Origin: RH-AL1 sp965198715 | GTDB taxonomy: Bacteria; Pseudomonadota; Alphaproteobacteria; Rhizobiales; Beijerinckiaceae | DNA: 64,000 bases | Reading direction: 5' to 3' | Assembly: GCA_965198715.1 (NCBI GenBank) | Contig: CBDAPV010000002.1 | Coordinates: 558,001-622,000, forward strand | Part shown: piece by piece, positions 53,622-61,242 of the stretch | How the letters are laid out: the number at the start of each line of letters is the position of its first letter | Numbering within the stretch: the first letter of the stretch is position 1 | Notes under the pieces: generated by a model | Databases searched by the model: none | Told to the model about the DNA's origin: nothing | Seen by the model: only the letters and a program-made list of their open reading frames with translations | Position numbers and translations under genes: made by a program

Positions 53622-55208
53622 CTACGGTGACGTGGCGGTGACCTGATCCTTGGACAGGTAGCGTCCGAGGTGGACGTCGAGAACGTTGTCCCGCCAGCCG
53701 ATCAGGTGGGGCGAGACGAGGTTGGCGGCATCGTAGGCGAGCAGCGGCAGATAAGGCTGCTGCTCGTCGAGGATCGCCTCAGCCCGATGCAACCTGTCAG
53801 CACGTCGGTCGGGATCTCGCTCCGCCGATGCGTCGCGCATCAAACCATCAAACGCCGCGTCGTGGAAATGCGCGATGTTCAGTTCGTTTCCGCCCTCCGC
53901 CAGGAACAGGATGTTCTGCGCGTCGGCATAATCGGGAAACCAGCTGAAGCGGGCGACGTCATAGGGCGCGCCGGACGCCATGAAGGCGTGGAACGAGAGC
54001 GGATCGCTGACGATGAATTCGGTTTCGACCCCGAGGCGTTTCCACATGGCGGCGACCGCCACGGCCGTCGCCTCGTAGGTCTGCGATGCATCGCTGCGCA
54101 GGGTGAGGTGCAGCGGGTGGTTCGGCCCGTAGCCGGCTTGGGCAAGGAGCCGACGCGCCAGGTCTTCTCGGGCAAAGGGCTCGAGGGGCGCCCAAGCCAC
54201 CTCGGTTGGCGCTCCGTAGGAAGCGATGCCCGGCGGGACCATGGAGAAGAGCGGCCCGGCGGTGCCGCCCCACATGGCACGGGCGAGGAACGCCCGATCG
54301 ATGACCATCGACAGGGCCTGCCGGACCTTCGCGTCCGAGAACGGCGGATGGCGCGTGTCGAAGGCATAATAGTAGGTGCCGAGCGAAGGCGTGATGCGCA
54401 GCGCCCGAGGCAGGCGTGCGCGCACGATGCCGACCTCGTCGGTCGGGATCTGGTTGGTCGTGTCGATCTCGCCGGCCATGAAGCGGCGCAGCGCGGCGGC
54501 GCGATCGGTGATCGGCAGCACCACCTCCCCGTCGAGCGCGACGTGCGCGGCATCTTGGAAGCGCGGGTTCTTGGCCATGACGAGACGGTCGTCGGGTCGG
54601 TAGCTCTTCAGCACGAAGGCGCCGTTGCCGACGTAGCGGCCCGGCCTGGCGAAGCCGTCGCCCCAGCGGCGCACCGCCGGCGGGTAGACCGGCAGCGCCG
54701 TCATGTGGGTCAGCTGCTGCAGGAAGTAGGGCGTCGGCTGCTCGAGTGTGATCACGCAGGTGGCGGGATCGGGCGCGGCGACGCCGAGCTGCTCCGGTGG
54801 TAGCGCGCCGGTGTTGACCGCGCGGCCGTTCTTCAAGGTGTAGAGCAGGCTGGCGTAGGGCGCGCCGGTGGCGGGATCCATCAGCCGGCGCAGCGAGAAC
54901 ATGAAGTCGTAGGCCACGACCGGGGTGCCGTTCGACCAGCGCGCGTCTGGACGCAGGTGGAAGGTGTAGGTCAGGCCATCGGGGGAGACGTCCCAGCGCG
55001 CGGCGACGCCCGGTATGATCTCGCCGGCCGGCCCCCAAGCGACGAGGCCTTCCAGCAACTCGTCGAGGATGTGCTGCTCGGTGGACGTGGAGGTCTTGGC
55101 CGGATCGAGCGAGCCGGGATCGGCCAGCTCGGCGCGCCGCCAGATGCCGCCGGCATATGCCGCAGTCGTCCACAGCAGGAGCGCCGCCAAGGCTGCAATC
55201 CTTGTCAT
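53622..55208 (-). CDS. Peptide ABC transporter substrate-binding protein (OppA family)
   Basis: A 528-residue periplasmic solute-binding protein, family 5. The signal peptide is MTRIAALAALLLWTTAAYAG. Family pattern: LADPGSLDPAKTSTSTEQHI, FHLRPDARWSNGTPVVAYDF and VGNGAFVLKSYRPDDRLVMAKN (as overlapping pieces), plus RQALSMVIDRAFLA. It binds oligopeptides or similar ligands for an Opp/Dpp importer, but no permease or ATPase gene is next to it. The start codon ATG 55208 lies inside the end of repeat C3. Confidence 0.9.
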   Translation of the reverse strand: MTRIAALAALLLWTTAAYAGGIWRRAELADPGSLDPAKTSTSTEQHILDELLEGLVAWGPAGEIIPGVAARWDVSPDGLTYTFHLRPDARWSNGTPVVAYDFMFSLRRLMDPATGAPYASLLYTLKNGRAVNTGALPPEQLGVAAPDPATCVITLEQPTPYFLQQLTHMTALPVYPPAVRRWGDGFARPGRYVGNGAFVLKSYRPDDRLVMAKNPRFQDAAHVALDGEVVLPITDRAAALRRFMAGEIDTTNQIPTDEVGIVRARLPRALRITPSLGTYYYAFDTRHPPFSDAKVRQALSMVIDRAFLARAMWGGTAGPLFSMVPPGIASYGAPTEVAWAPLEPFAREDLARRLLAQAGYGPNHPLHLTLRSDASQTYEATAVAVAAMWKRLGVETEFIVSDPLSFHAFMASGAPYDVARFSWFPDYADAQNILFLAEGGNELNIAHFHDAAFDGLMRDASAERDPDRRADRLHRAEAILDEQQPYLPLLAYDAANLVSPHLIGWRDNVLDVHLGRYLSKDQVTATSP

Positions 55209-55304
55209 GCCGGGGCGCCGAAGGCGAACCCGGAACCGGTGAGCGTCCCTCATAACGCGACGCTCACCGGTTCTGGATCTCCGCTGCGCTTCGTCCGGAA
55301 TGAC
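55204..55304. repeat. Repeat C, copy 3, carrying the start codon of the binding-protein gene
   Basis: GTCATGCCGGGGCGCCGAAG ... GAACCCGGAACCGGTGAGCG and the inverted CGCTCACCGGTTCTGGATC ... TTCGTCCGGAATGAC. On the minus strand the left terminus reads CCGGCATGAC, whose ATG is the start of the gene ending at 53622. Confidence 0.85.
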
Positions 55305-55331
55305 AGGGTTTGGAAGCATCAATGGGCGGCT

Positions 55332-56081
55332 TCACCGGAAGCGTCTGACGTAATCCGCATCGTAGAGCGAGCTCTCGCGAAACTCCTCCGCCGCCAGCGC
55401 CGGCCCGACGAGGATAAGCGCCGTGCGCTCGACGGGGTCGGCGGCCATGGCCTCGACCATCGTGCCTAGCGTGGCGCGCACGACGCGCTCGTCCGGCCAG
55501 CTGGCGCGGGCGACCACCGCCGCCGGGCAGTCCGCGCCGTAGAATGGCAGCAGCTCCGCCACGACCCGATCCAGCGCGTGGATCGAGAGGTGCACCGCCA
55601 GCGTGGCGCCGGTGGCGGCGAAGGCCGCCAGTGTCTCGCGCTCCGGCATCGTCGAGGCGCGGCCCGACGTGCGCGTCAGCACCAGGCTCTGCGCCACGCC
55701 CGGCACGGTCAGCTCGCGCTGCAGCAGGGCGGCGGCGGCGGCGAAGGCGGGAACGCCGGGCGTGACGTCGTAGGGGATGCCGAGACGGTCGAGCCGGCGC
55801 ATCTGCTCGGCCAGCGCGCTCCAGATCGAGAGATCGCCGGAGTGCAGCCGCGCGACGTCGTGGCCGGCGGCGTGGGCCGCGACGAACTCCGCCTCGATGC
55901 CGTCGAGGTCGAGGGCCGACGTGTCGATGATGCGCGCGCCCGCCGGGCAATGCGCGAGCAGGGCAGGGGGCACGAGCGAGCCGGCGTAGAGGCAGACGGG
56001 GCAGCGCGCGATGAGGTCGCGGCCGCGCAGCGTGATGAGGTCGGCCGCGCCGGGACCGGCGCCGATGAAGTGGATGGTCAT
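55332..56081 (-). CDS. cobM: Precorrin-4 C11-methyltransferase
   Basis: A 249-residue tetrapyrrole methylase that adds the C-11 methyl group in the aerobic cobalamin pathway. SAM-pocket motifs are HFIGAGPGAADLITLRG, VARLHSGDLSIWSAL and YDVTPGVPAF. ATG 56081 starts the conserved protein; the frame is open further upstream only because it runs into repeat A3. Last recognised gene of the minus-strand cob set here. Confidence 0.94.
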   Translation of the reverse strand: MTIHFIGAGPGAADLITLRGRDLIARCPVCLYAGSLVPPALLAHCPAGARIIDTSALDLDGIEAEFVAAHAAGHDVARLHSGDLSIWSALAEQMRRLDRLGIPYDVTPGVPAFAAAAALLQRELTVPGVAQSLVLTRTSGRASTMPERETLAAFAATGATLAVHLSIHALDRVVAELLPFYGADCPAAVVARASWPDERVVRATLGTMVEAMAADPVERTALILVGPALAAEEFRESSLYDADYVRRFR

Positions 56082-56086
56082 GGGCG

Positions 56087-56257
56087 CATCATCCTTCGCG
56101 AAGCGAGGGAGGGGGACCATGCGAAGCATGGTGGAGGGGGCTGCCGCTGCTTCAGCATCGATCGTTGTTCGATCTCTCGCCGGAAACATCGAGGAGGCGG
56201 CTGCCCCCTCCATCGCCTTCGGCGGTCCCCCTCCCCCGCTTCGCGGGGGAGGATGCG
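56087..56257. repeat. Repeat A, copy 3, encoding the tail of cobE
   Basis: Palindrome of about 170 bp between cobE and cobM: CGCGAAGCGAGGGAGGGGG / CCATGCGAAGCATGGTGG, with the inverse half CCTTCGGCGGTCCCCCTC / CGCTTCGCGGGGGAGGATGC. The stop codon of cobE (56154-56152) lies inside it. Confidence 0.88.
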
Positions 56258-56655
56258 GCCGGCTGCCCCGCGACGGCGCAGGTGACCGTGACCGACGCCA
56301 GCCTCGGCACCAGCAGTATCGCGCCCTGGCCGGCGCCGGCCAGCGCCGCGGTCTCGGCGATGCCGGGCAGGCCGAACATCTCCTCGACGCGTCGCGAGCA
56401 GGAGCGTGCCTCGCCGGCGACCAGCGCCAGCACGGTGCGGTCGAGGAAGGCGAGCGGCAGGCCGAGCGCGCGCGCCGCCACGTCGAGGCCGGGCTCGCCG
56501 CGCTTGTCGGCGAGGGTGAAGAGGCCGGCGATCGTCGTCAGATCGGGTTCGGCTCCGCTGGCCTGGAGCGACGAAGATCGCAGCGCCTCCCGCACCAGCG
56601 TGACGATCGCCTCCGCCGACGCGCCGCGCCGGCAACCCACCCCGATGGCGATCAT
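56152..56655 (-). CDS. cobE: Cobalamin biosynthesis protein CobE, repeat-derived C-terminus
   Basis: A 167-residue protein of the CobE/GbiG C-terminal type. IAIGVGCRRGASAEAI at the start and TLADKRGEPGLDVAARALGLPL are the typical features. Its biochemical role in the aerobic pathway is uncertain but it is needed for cobalamin synthesis in Pseudomonas. It is coupled to cobL (ATGA). The last 35 or so residues (GQPAASSPAKRGRGTAEGDG and on) are translated from repeat A3. The native end was probably near VTVTCAVAG. Confidence 0.85.
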   Translation of the reverse strand: MIAIGVGCRRGASAEAIVTLVREALRSSSLQASGAEPDLTTIAGLFTLADKRGEPGLDVAARALGLPLAFLDRTVLALVAGEARSCSRRVEEMFGLPGIAETAALAGAGQGAILLVPRLASVTVTCAVAGQPAASSPAKRGRGTAEGDGGGSRLLDVSGERSNNDRC

Positions 56656-57884
56656 GGTTTGCTCACCGCCCATTGCACGACGGGCATGGCCGGGCGCCAG
56701 CCGCGATAGCGGCCGACCGGATCGGCGTGCGCGACCGACAGGGTGACGAGGTCTCCACCGCGCGCGGCGTGCAGCGCGGCCAGCGCAGCACCGGTCTCGA
56801 TCGTGACCGCGTTGACCACCAGCCGGCCGCCGGGCGGCAGCGCCGCCCAGACCGCTTGCACCACCTCCGGATCGCCGGCGCCGCCGCCGATGAACACCGC
56901 GTCCGGTGCGGCGAGCCCGACGAGCGCCTGCGGCGCGCGCCCGATCGTCACCGCGAGTCCCGGCACGCCGAGCGCGCCGGCGTTGCGTCCGATGCGCGCC
57001 GCCCGTTCCGGCACCACCTCCACCGCCGTCGCGCACATCGCGGGATCGCGCAGCATCCACTCGATGGCGACGGAGCCGGAGCCGGCGCCGATGTCCCAGA
57101 GGTGCCCGCCGCGGAACGGCCGCAGCGCCGCAAGCGTCGCCGCGCGCACGGCCGCCTTGGTGATCTGCCCGTCGTGCTCGAACCACTCGTCGGGCAGGCC
57201 GGGCGCCAGCGGGATCACGCGGGCGGTGGCGCCGGCCTCGACCTCCAGCGCGACCACGTTGAGCGGGTCGAGCTCGGCGAGCGAGAAGCCTTCCGCCAGG
57301 GCCGACCCGATGCGCTCGCGCGGGCCGCCCAGCGCCTGCAGCACGTACAGGCGCGAGCGGCCGAAGCCGCGCTCCACCAGCAGGCTGGCGAGCGCGGCCG
57401 GCGTGTGCTCGTCCCAGGTCAGCAGCAGCAAACGCGCGCGCGGCTGCAGGTGCGGGATGACGAGGCGCAGGTCGCGGCCGTGCAGAGAGATCGCGCGGCA
57501 CTCCTGCAGGCTCCAGCCGAGCCGCGCCGCCGCCAGGCTGAGCGACGAGGGCGCCGGCCAGCAGGCGATCTCGGCCGGCGGCACGGCGGCGGCGAGTATC
57601 CCGCCGACGCCGTGGAAGAACGGGTCGCCCGAGGCCAGCACGCAGACCGGCTCGCCGCGCCGCGCCAGGATCGCGGGCAGGGCGTCGGCGAGCGGGGAGG
57701 GCCACGCCATGGTCTCGGTCTCGCCGAGCGGGGCGGCGAGCGCGAGATGGCGGCGGCCGCCGACGACGAGACGCGCTTGCGCCAGCCTTGCCAGCGCTTC
57801 ATGGCTGAGCCCGTCGCGGCCGTCCTCGCCGATGCCGATGAGGGAGAGCCAGGGTGCCGAGAGAACTGCCGGAGGCTCCGTCAT
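56652..57884 (-). CDS. cobL: Precorrin-6Y C5,15-methyltransferase (decarboxylating)
   Basis: A 410-residue fusion of CbiE and CbiT functions. The N-terminal methylase has LIGIGEDGRDGLS and CVLASGDPFFHGVG. The C-terminal half has the class I SAM site LWDIGAGSGSVAIEW. It methylates C5 and C15 and decarboxylates the C12 acetate. The stop overlaps the cobE start. The 5' end overlaps the divergent cobK gene by 31 nt if cobK uses its GTG. Confidence 0.95.
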   Translation of the reverse strand: MTEPPAVLSAPWLSLIGIGEDGRDGLSHEALARLAQARLVVGGRRHLALAAPLGETETMAWPSPLADALPAILARRGEPVCVLASGDPFFHGVGGILAAAVPPAEIACWPAPSSLSLAAARLGWSLQECRAISLHGRDLRLVIPHLQPRARLLLLTWDEHTPAALASLLVERGFGRSRLYVLQALGGPRERIGSALAEGFSLAELDPLNVVALEVEAGATARVIPLAPGLPDEWFEHDGQITKAAVRAATLAALRPFRGGHLWDIGAGSGSVAIEWMLRDPAMCATAVEVVPERAARIGRNAGALGVPGLAVTIGRAPQALVGLAAPDAVFIGGGAGDPEVVQAVWAALPPGGRLVVNAVTIETGAALAALHAARGGDLVTLSVAHADPVGRYRGWRPAMPVVQWAVSKP

Positions 57885-58699
57885 CGCTGCAGCCGTTGCG
57901 CGTGCTGATCCTCGGCGGTTCGACCGAGGCGTCGGCGCTCGCCACGGCGCTCGCCGGCCGCCGCGACGTCGCCGCGACCCTGTCGCTCGCCGGCCGCGTG
58001 CGCGAACTCGCGCCGCAGCCGCTGCCGACGCGGGTCGGCGGCTTCGGTGGCGTCGACGGTTTGGCGGCCTATCTCGCGGCCGAGCGGGTCGCGGTGCTGG
58101 TCGACGCCACGCATCCGTTCGCCGCGCAGATGTCGCGCAACGCGCGCGAGGCAGGAAGCCGCGCCGGCGTGCCGCTGCTCGACGCCGGCCGCGGCGGCTG
58201 GGCGCCGCAGTCGGGCGATCGCTGGAGCGAGGTCGACACGATGGCCGAGGCCGCCGCCGCGCTGGGGGACGTGCCGCGCCGCGTGTTCCTCACCATCGGG
58301 CGGCTCCAGCTCGCTGCCTTCGCGCGGGCGCCGCAGCATCGCTATCTCGTGCGATCCATCGATCCCGTCGGCGCCGGCCACGGGCTCGCCGACGCGACCT
58401 TCGTGACGGCGCGCGGTCCGTTCGCCGTCGACGACGAGGTCACGGTGATGCGGGAGCACGGCATCGAGGTGCTCGTCACCAAGAATAGCGGCGGGACGGC
58501 GTCCGTCGCCAAGATCGAGGCGGCACGGCGGCTCGGCCTGCCGGTCGTGCTGGTGCGGCCACCTGCGGAAACGGGCGGCAGGCTGGGGGTCGATGGCGTG
58601 TTGGAGGAGATCGATCGTCTGGCTCGTGACCGGTGGAGCCGCGATGCGGCGGTCGGGAGCGTGTCGTACGCTCGACGGCTCGTGCAAGGCAGGTCGTGA
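57854..58699 (+). CDS. cobK: Precorrin-6A reductase
   Basis: A 281-residue NADPH-dependent reductase of the macrocycle. VLILGGSTEASALATAL is the Rossmann start, LVDATHPFAAQMSRNA the family signature, and VLVTKNSGG lies near the C-terminus. GTG 57854 gives a 31-nt divergent overlap with cobL; a TTG at about 57896 just before VLILGG would remove the overlap. The only cob gene on the plus strand here. Confidence 0.93.
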   Translation: MPRELPEAPSSLQPLRVLILGGSTEASALATALAGRRDVAATLSLAGRVRELAPQPLPTRVGGFGGVDGLAAYLAAERVAVLVDATHPFAAQMSRNAREAGSRAGVPLLDAGRGGWAPQSGDRWSEVDTMAEAAAALGDVPRRVFLTIGRLQLAAFARAPQHRYLVRSIDPVGAGHGLADATFVTARGPFAVDDEVTVMREHGIEVLVTKNSGGTASVAKIEAARRLGLPVVLVRPPAETGGRLGVDGVLEEIDRLARDRWSRDAAVGSVSYARRLVQGRS

Positions 58700-58713
58700 C
58701 GCCCAAAAGTCGC

Positions 58714-58853
58714 CAGACCCCTCATCCGCCCTTCGGGCACCTTCTCTCGCAGGGGGAGAAGGCAGATCCCTGCGTCGATCGAGCGCTGGCAGGACCATCC
58801 CTTCTCCCCTTGCGGGAGAAGGTGGTGCGAAGCGCCGGATGAGGGGTCGGGAC
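58714..58853. repeat. Repeat B, copy 2
   Basis: CCCCTCATCCGCCCTTCGGG, CACCTTCTCTCGCAGGGGGA, then CCCTTCTCCCCTTGCGGGAG and GCGAAGCGCCGGATGAGGGG: a nested palindrome of about 140 bp between the convergent ends of cobK and cobJ. It may also stop transcription from both sides. Confidence 0.85.
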
Positions 58854-58866
58854 ACCTTGCCGATTG

Positions 58867-59643
58867 TCATCCGCCGGCGACGCCCGCCGTCCGTGGCGTG
58901 TACATCCACGGCGCCGCGCCTTCGCGCGTGACGAGACGCGTCTCCGACGAGCCGATCAGCACCAGGGTCGCCATGTCGGCCACGCCGGGGTCGGCCTCGT
59001 CCAGCGTGGTCACCACGATACGCTCGTCCGGGCGTCCCACCGCGCGGGCGAAGGCGACGCAGGTCTCGGGCGCCTTGAGCGTGCGCAGTACCGCAAAGGC
59101 CTCGTGGATCTGCCGCGGACGCGCGCGCGAGGCGGGGTTGTAGAGGGTGATGACAAAGTCGCCCTCGGCCGCCGCGCGCAGGCGCCGCGCTACGAGCGGC
59201 CAGGGCTTGAGGTTGTCGGACAGCGAGATGGCGCAGAAGTCGTGGCCGAGCGGGGCGCCGAGCCGCGCAGCCGCCGCCTGCATGGCGGACACCCCGGGCG
59301 AGACCGCCACATCGAGCGTGCGCCACGCCGGGTCGCCATGCTCGATCGCCTCGAAGACGGCGGCGGCCATGGCGAAGATGCCGGGATCGCCACCCGACAC
59401 CACGGCGACGTCGCGGCCTTGCGCCGCCAGCGCGAGGGCGTCGCGGGCGCGCTCAACCTCGACGCGGTTGTCGCTGGCGTGGACCAGCTGGTGCGGCAGC
59501 GGGGCGAGCCGGGCGAGGTAGGGCGCATAGCCGACGAGATCGGTCGCTGCGGCGACGATGGCCGAGGCCTCGGGCGTGATCCAGTCCGGCGTGCCGGGGC
59601 CGAGGCCGACGACGCGCAGGCGGCCGGGAGGGGAGGCGTCCAT
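58867..59643 (-). CDS. cobJ: Precorrin-3B C17-methyltransferase
   Basis: A 258-residue methylase that also drives ring contraction. VVGLGPGTPDWITPEA is the N-terminal SAM loop, VAVVSGGDPGIFAMA the second, and FVITLYNPASRARP the third. It starts directly after the cobG stop with no spacer. In related gene sets cobH and cobI usually stand between cobG and cobJ; they are absent here. Confidence 0.95.
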   Translation of the reverse strand: MDASPPGRLRVVGLGPGTPDWITPEASAIVAAATDLVGYAPYLARLAPLPHQLVHASDNRVEVERARDALALAAQGRDVAVVSGGDPGIFAMAAAVFEAIEHGDPAWRTLDVAVSPGVSAMQAAAARLGAPLGHDFCAISLSDNLKPWPLVARRLRAAAEGDFVITLYNPASRARPRQIHEAFAVLRTLKAPETCVAFARAVGRPDERIVVTTLDEADPGVADMATLVLIGSSETRLVTREGAAPWMYTPRTAGVAGG

Positions 59644-61242
59644 CTAGGTCTCGCCGCGCGCATCCTCCCCCGTGGAACGGGGGAGGGGGACCGCCGCAGG
59701 CGGTGGAGAGGGCCGCGCTTCTATTTGCGTTGGTTTGAGGGCCTCCGAATTGGGAAGGATTGAAGCGGCGGCTGCCCCCTCCACCGAACTTCGCGTGGTT
59801 CCCCTTCCCCGCTGCGCAGGGGAGAATGCGCGCGCCTTGATACCTCGAAGTTCGGCTTGCACTTCCGCCAGGTTTAGCCACGTCAGCACCGGTTCGTCGC
59901 CAGGGCGGCCGTCGGGGACAAGATCGTAGCGGCCGTCGCGGCCGACCAGGGTCACGGCGGTGAGCGCGGGTCGGGCGCAGCCTTTGGCGCAGCCGGAGAC
60001 GTGCAGTGCGACGCCCTCGCCGGGAAGCGCGGCGGCGAGGGCGGCCAGGGCCGTGGCGTCGGCGTGGGTGTCGGTGCTGCCGCGCTCGCAGCCGGCCCGC
60101 CCGGTGCAGGCGGCGACGCGCAGGCGCGGGTCGGCGGGATCGACGATGAAGCCGATGGCTGCGAGCGCGGCTAAGTCGGCGTCGCCGGGAGCGATATGCG
60201 GCAGGAGGATCGTGCGCCACGGCGTCAGCCGCAGCTCGCCGGAGCCGGCGAGATCGCCGGCGGCTCGCAGCATGGCGGCATCGAGCCGCCCGAACGCAGC
60301 GGCGAGGCCGAGCGTAGGGATACCGCCGAAGGTATGATGGCACACGACATCAGGGACCTGATTCGCGGTGCTTTGGATTGGCACGCGGGCGCCGAACAAG
60401 TCCGCCACCGCCTCGCGGCCGAGGTCGCGCACGAGCGTGCGCACGCGGCGTGGTTCGCCGGGCAGGGCGAGGAGGCGATGCGCGAGGGCGACGGCGCGCG
60501 CCACGAGCTCTTCCGGCGCGACGACGCCGAGCGCCAGCGCGTCGGCGGCGGTGCCGCCGAGGCCGACGGCGAAGGCGCGCGCGGCGGGGCACCAGTCGAA
60601 GCGCAGGTCCGCTGCGATGCCGGCGAGGCTCGGTTCGCCACCGTCGTCGACGAGGAAACCGAATTTGGCCGGCAGGGCGTACAGCGCGGGATCGGCCACC
60701 AGCGCGTGCTCGAGCGCGGCGACAATGGGGCGGATGTCGGGCGTGTCCTCCTCCGCGAAGCGGGGGAAGGGGACCGCCGCAGGCGGTGGAGGGGGCTGCC
60801 GCGCCTCGCTTCCAGCCGGATTGGGAAAGGAGCCTGTCCGGAAAGGTCGAAGCGGCGGCTGCCCCTTCCACCACGCTTCGTGCGGTCCCCCTCCTCCGCT
60901 GCGCGTGGAAGGACGCCGGCCCAGTCCGGCGAGCGGGCTGGAGAGGACGTTGCGCACCGCCTCGGATCGGGCATCGGCATCGAGCAGGCCGAGCGCGTCC
61001 AAACCATCGAGCAGCGCCGGCAGGCTTTCCTCGGTGACGCCGCGCAGCTGCAGGTTGGCGCGGGCGGAAAGGTCGAGGAGGCCGTTGCCGTGGCGCTCCG
61101 ACAGCTCCGCGATGGAGCGCGCCAGCGCCGCCGGCACGATGCCGCCGGTGATCTTGAGACGCACCAGCTGGCCGTCGCGCGCCATCATCGGGCGCAGCGC
61201 GCCGGGGCACCAGCCTTTGCGCAAATCGGGGCGCCCGCTCAT
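59644..61242 (-). CDS. cobG: Precorrin-3B synthase with two repeat-derived segments
   Basis: CobG oxidises precorrin-3A to 3B (C20 hydroxylation) using a nitrite/sulfite-reductase-like fold. 532 residues, against about 400-460 usually. Features are GWCPGALRPMMARDGQLVRLK, ARANLQLRGV, and the [4Fe-4S]/sirohaem-type Cys set ACTGRAGCERGS and HVSGCAKGCARP. Two additions explain the length. About 57 residues (after LSSPLAGLGR, up to DIRPIVAALE) come from repeat A5. The last roughly 62 residues (after VQAELRG) come from repeat A4. The frame stays open through both. The ATG overlaps the cobN stop (ATGA). Confidence 0.92.
   Translation of the reverse strand: MSGRPDLRKGWCPGALRPMMARDGQLVRLKITGGIVPAALARSIAELSERHGNGLLDLSARANLQLRGVTEESLPALLDGLDALGLLDADARSEAVRNVLSSPLAGLGRRPSTRSGGGGPHEAWWKGQPPLRPFRTGSFPNPAGSEARQPPPPPAAVPFPRFAEEDTPDIRPIVAALEHALVADPALYALPAKFGFLVDDGGEPSLAGIAADLRFDWCPAARAFAVGLGGTAADALALGVVAPEELVARAVALAHRLLALPGEPRRVRTLVRDLGREAVADLFGARVPIQSTANQVPDVVCHHTFGGIPTLGLAAAFGRLDAAMLRAAGDLAGSGELRLTPWRTILLPHIAPGDADLAALAAIGFIVDPADPRLRVAACTGRAGCERGSTDTHADATALAALAAALPGEGVALHVSGCAKGCARPALTAVTLVGRDGRYDLVPDGRPGDEPVLTWLNLAEVQAELRGIKARAFSPAQRGRGTTRSSVEGAAAASILPNSEALKPTQIEARPSPPPAAVPLPRSTGEDARGET
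59660..59831. repeat. Repeat A, copy 4, coding for the cobG C-terminus
   Basis: GCATCCTCCCCCGTGGAACG ... GGACCGCCGCAGGCGGTGG, then inverted CCACCGAACTTCGCGTGGTT ... CCCGCTGCGCAGGGGAGAATGC. It lies wholly within the open frame of cobG, and the stop follows 14 bp later. Confidence 0.88.
60743..60917. repeat. Repeat A, copy 5, inserted in frame inside cobG
   Basis: TCCTCCTCCGCGAAGCGGGG ... GGACCGCCGCAGGCGGTGGA, then inverted CCACCACGCTTCGTGCGGTC ... GCTGCGCGTGGAAGGACGCC. It is flanked on both sides by sequence conserved in CobG, with no stop codon in the frame used. Confidence 0.9.
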
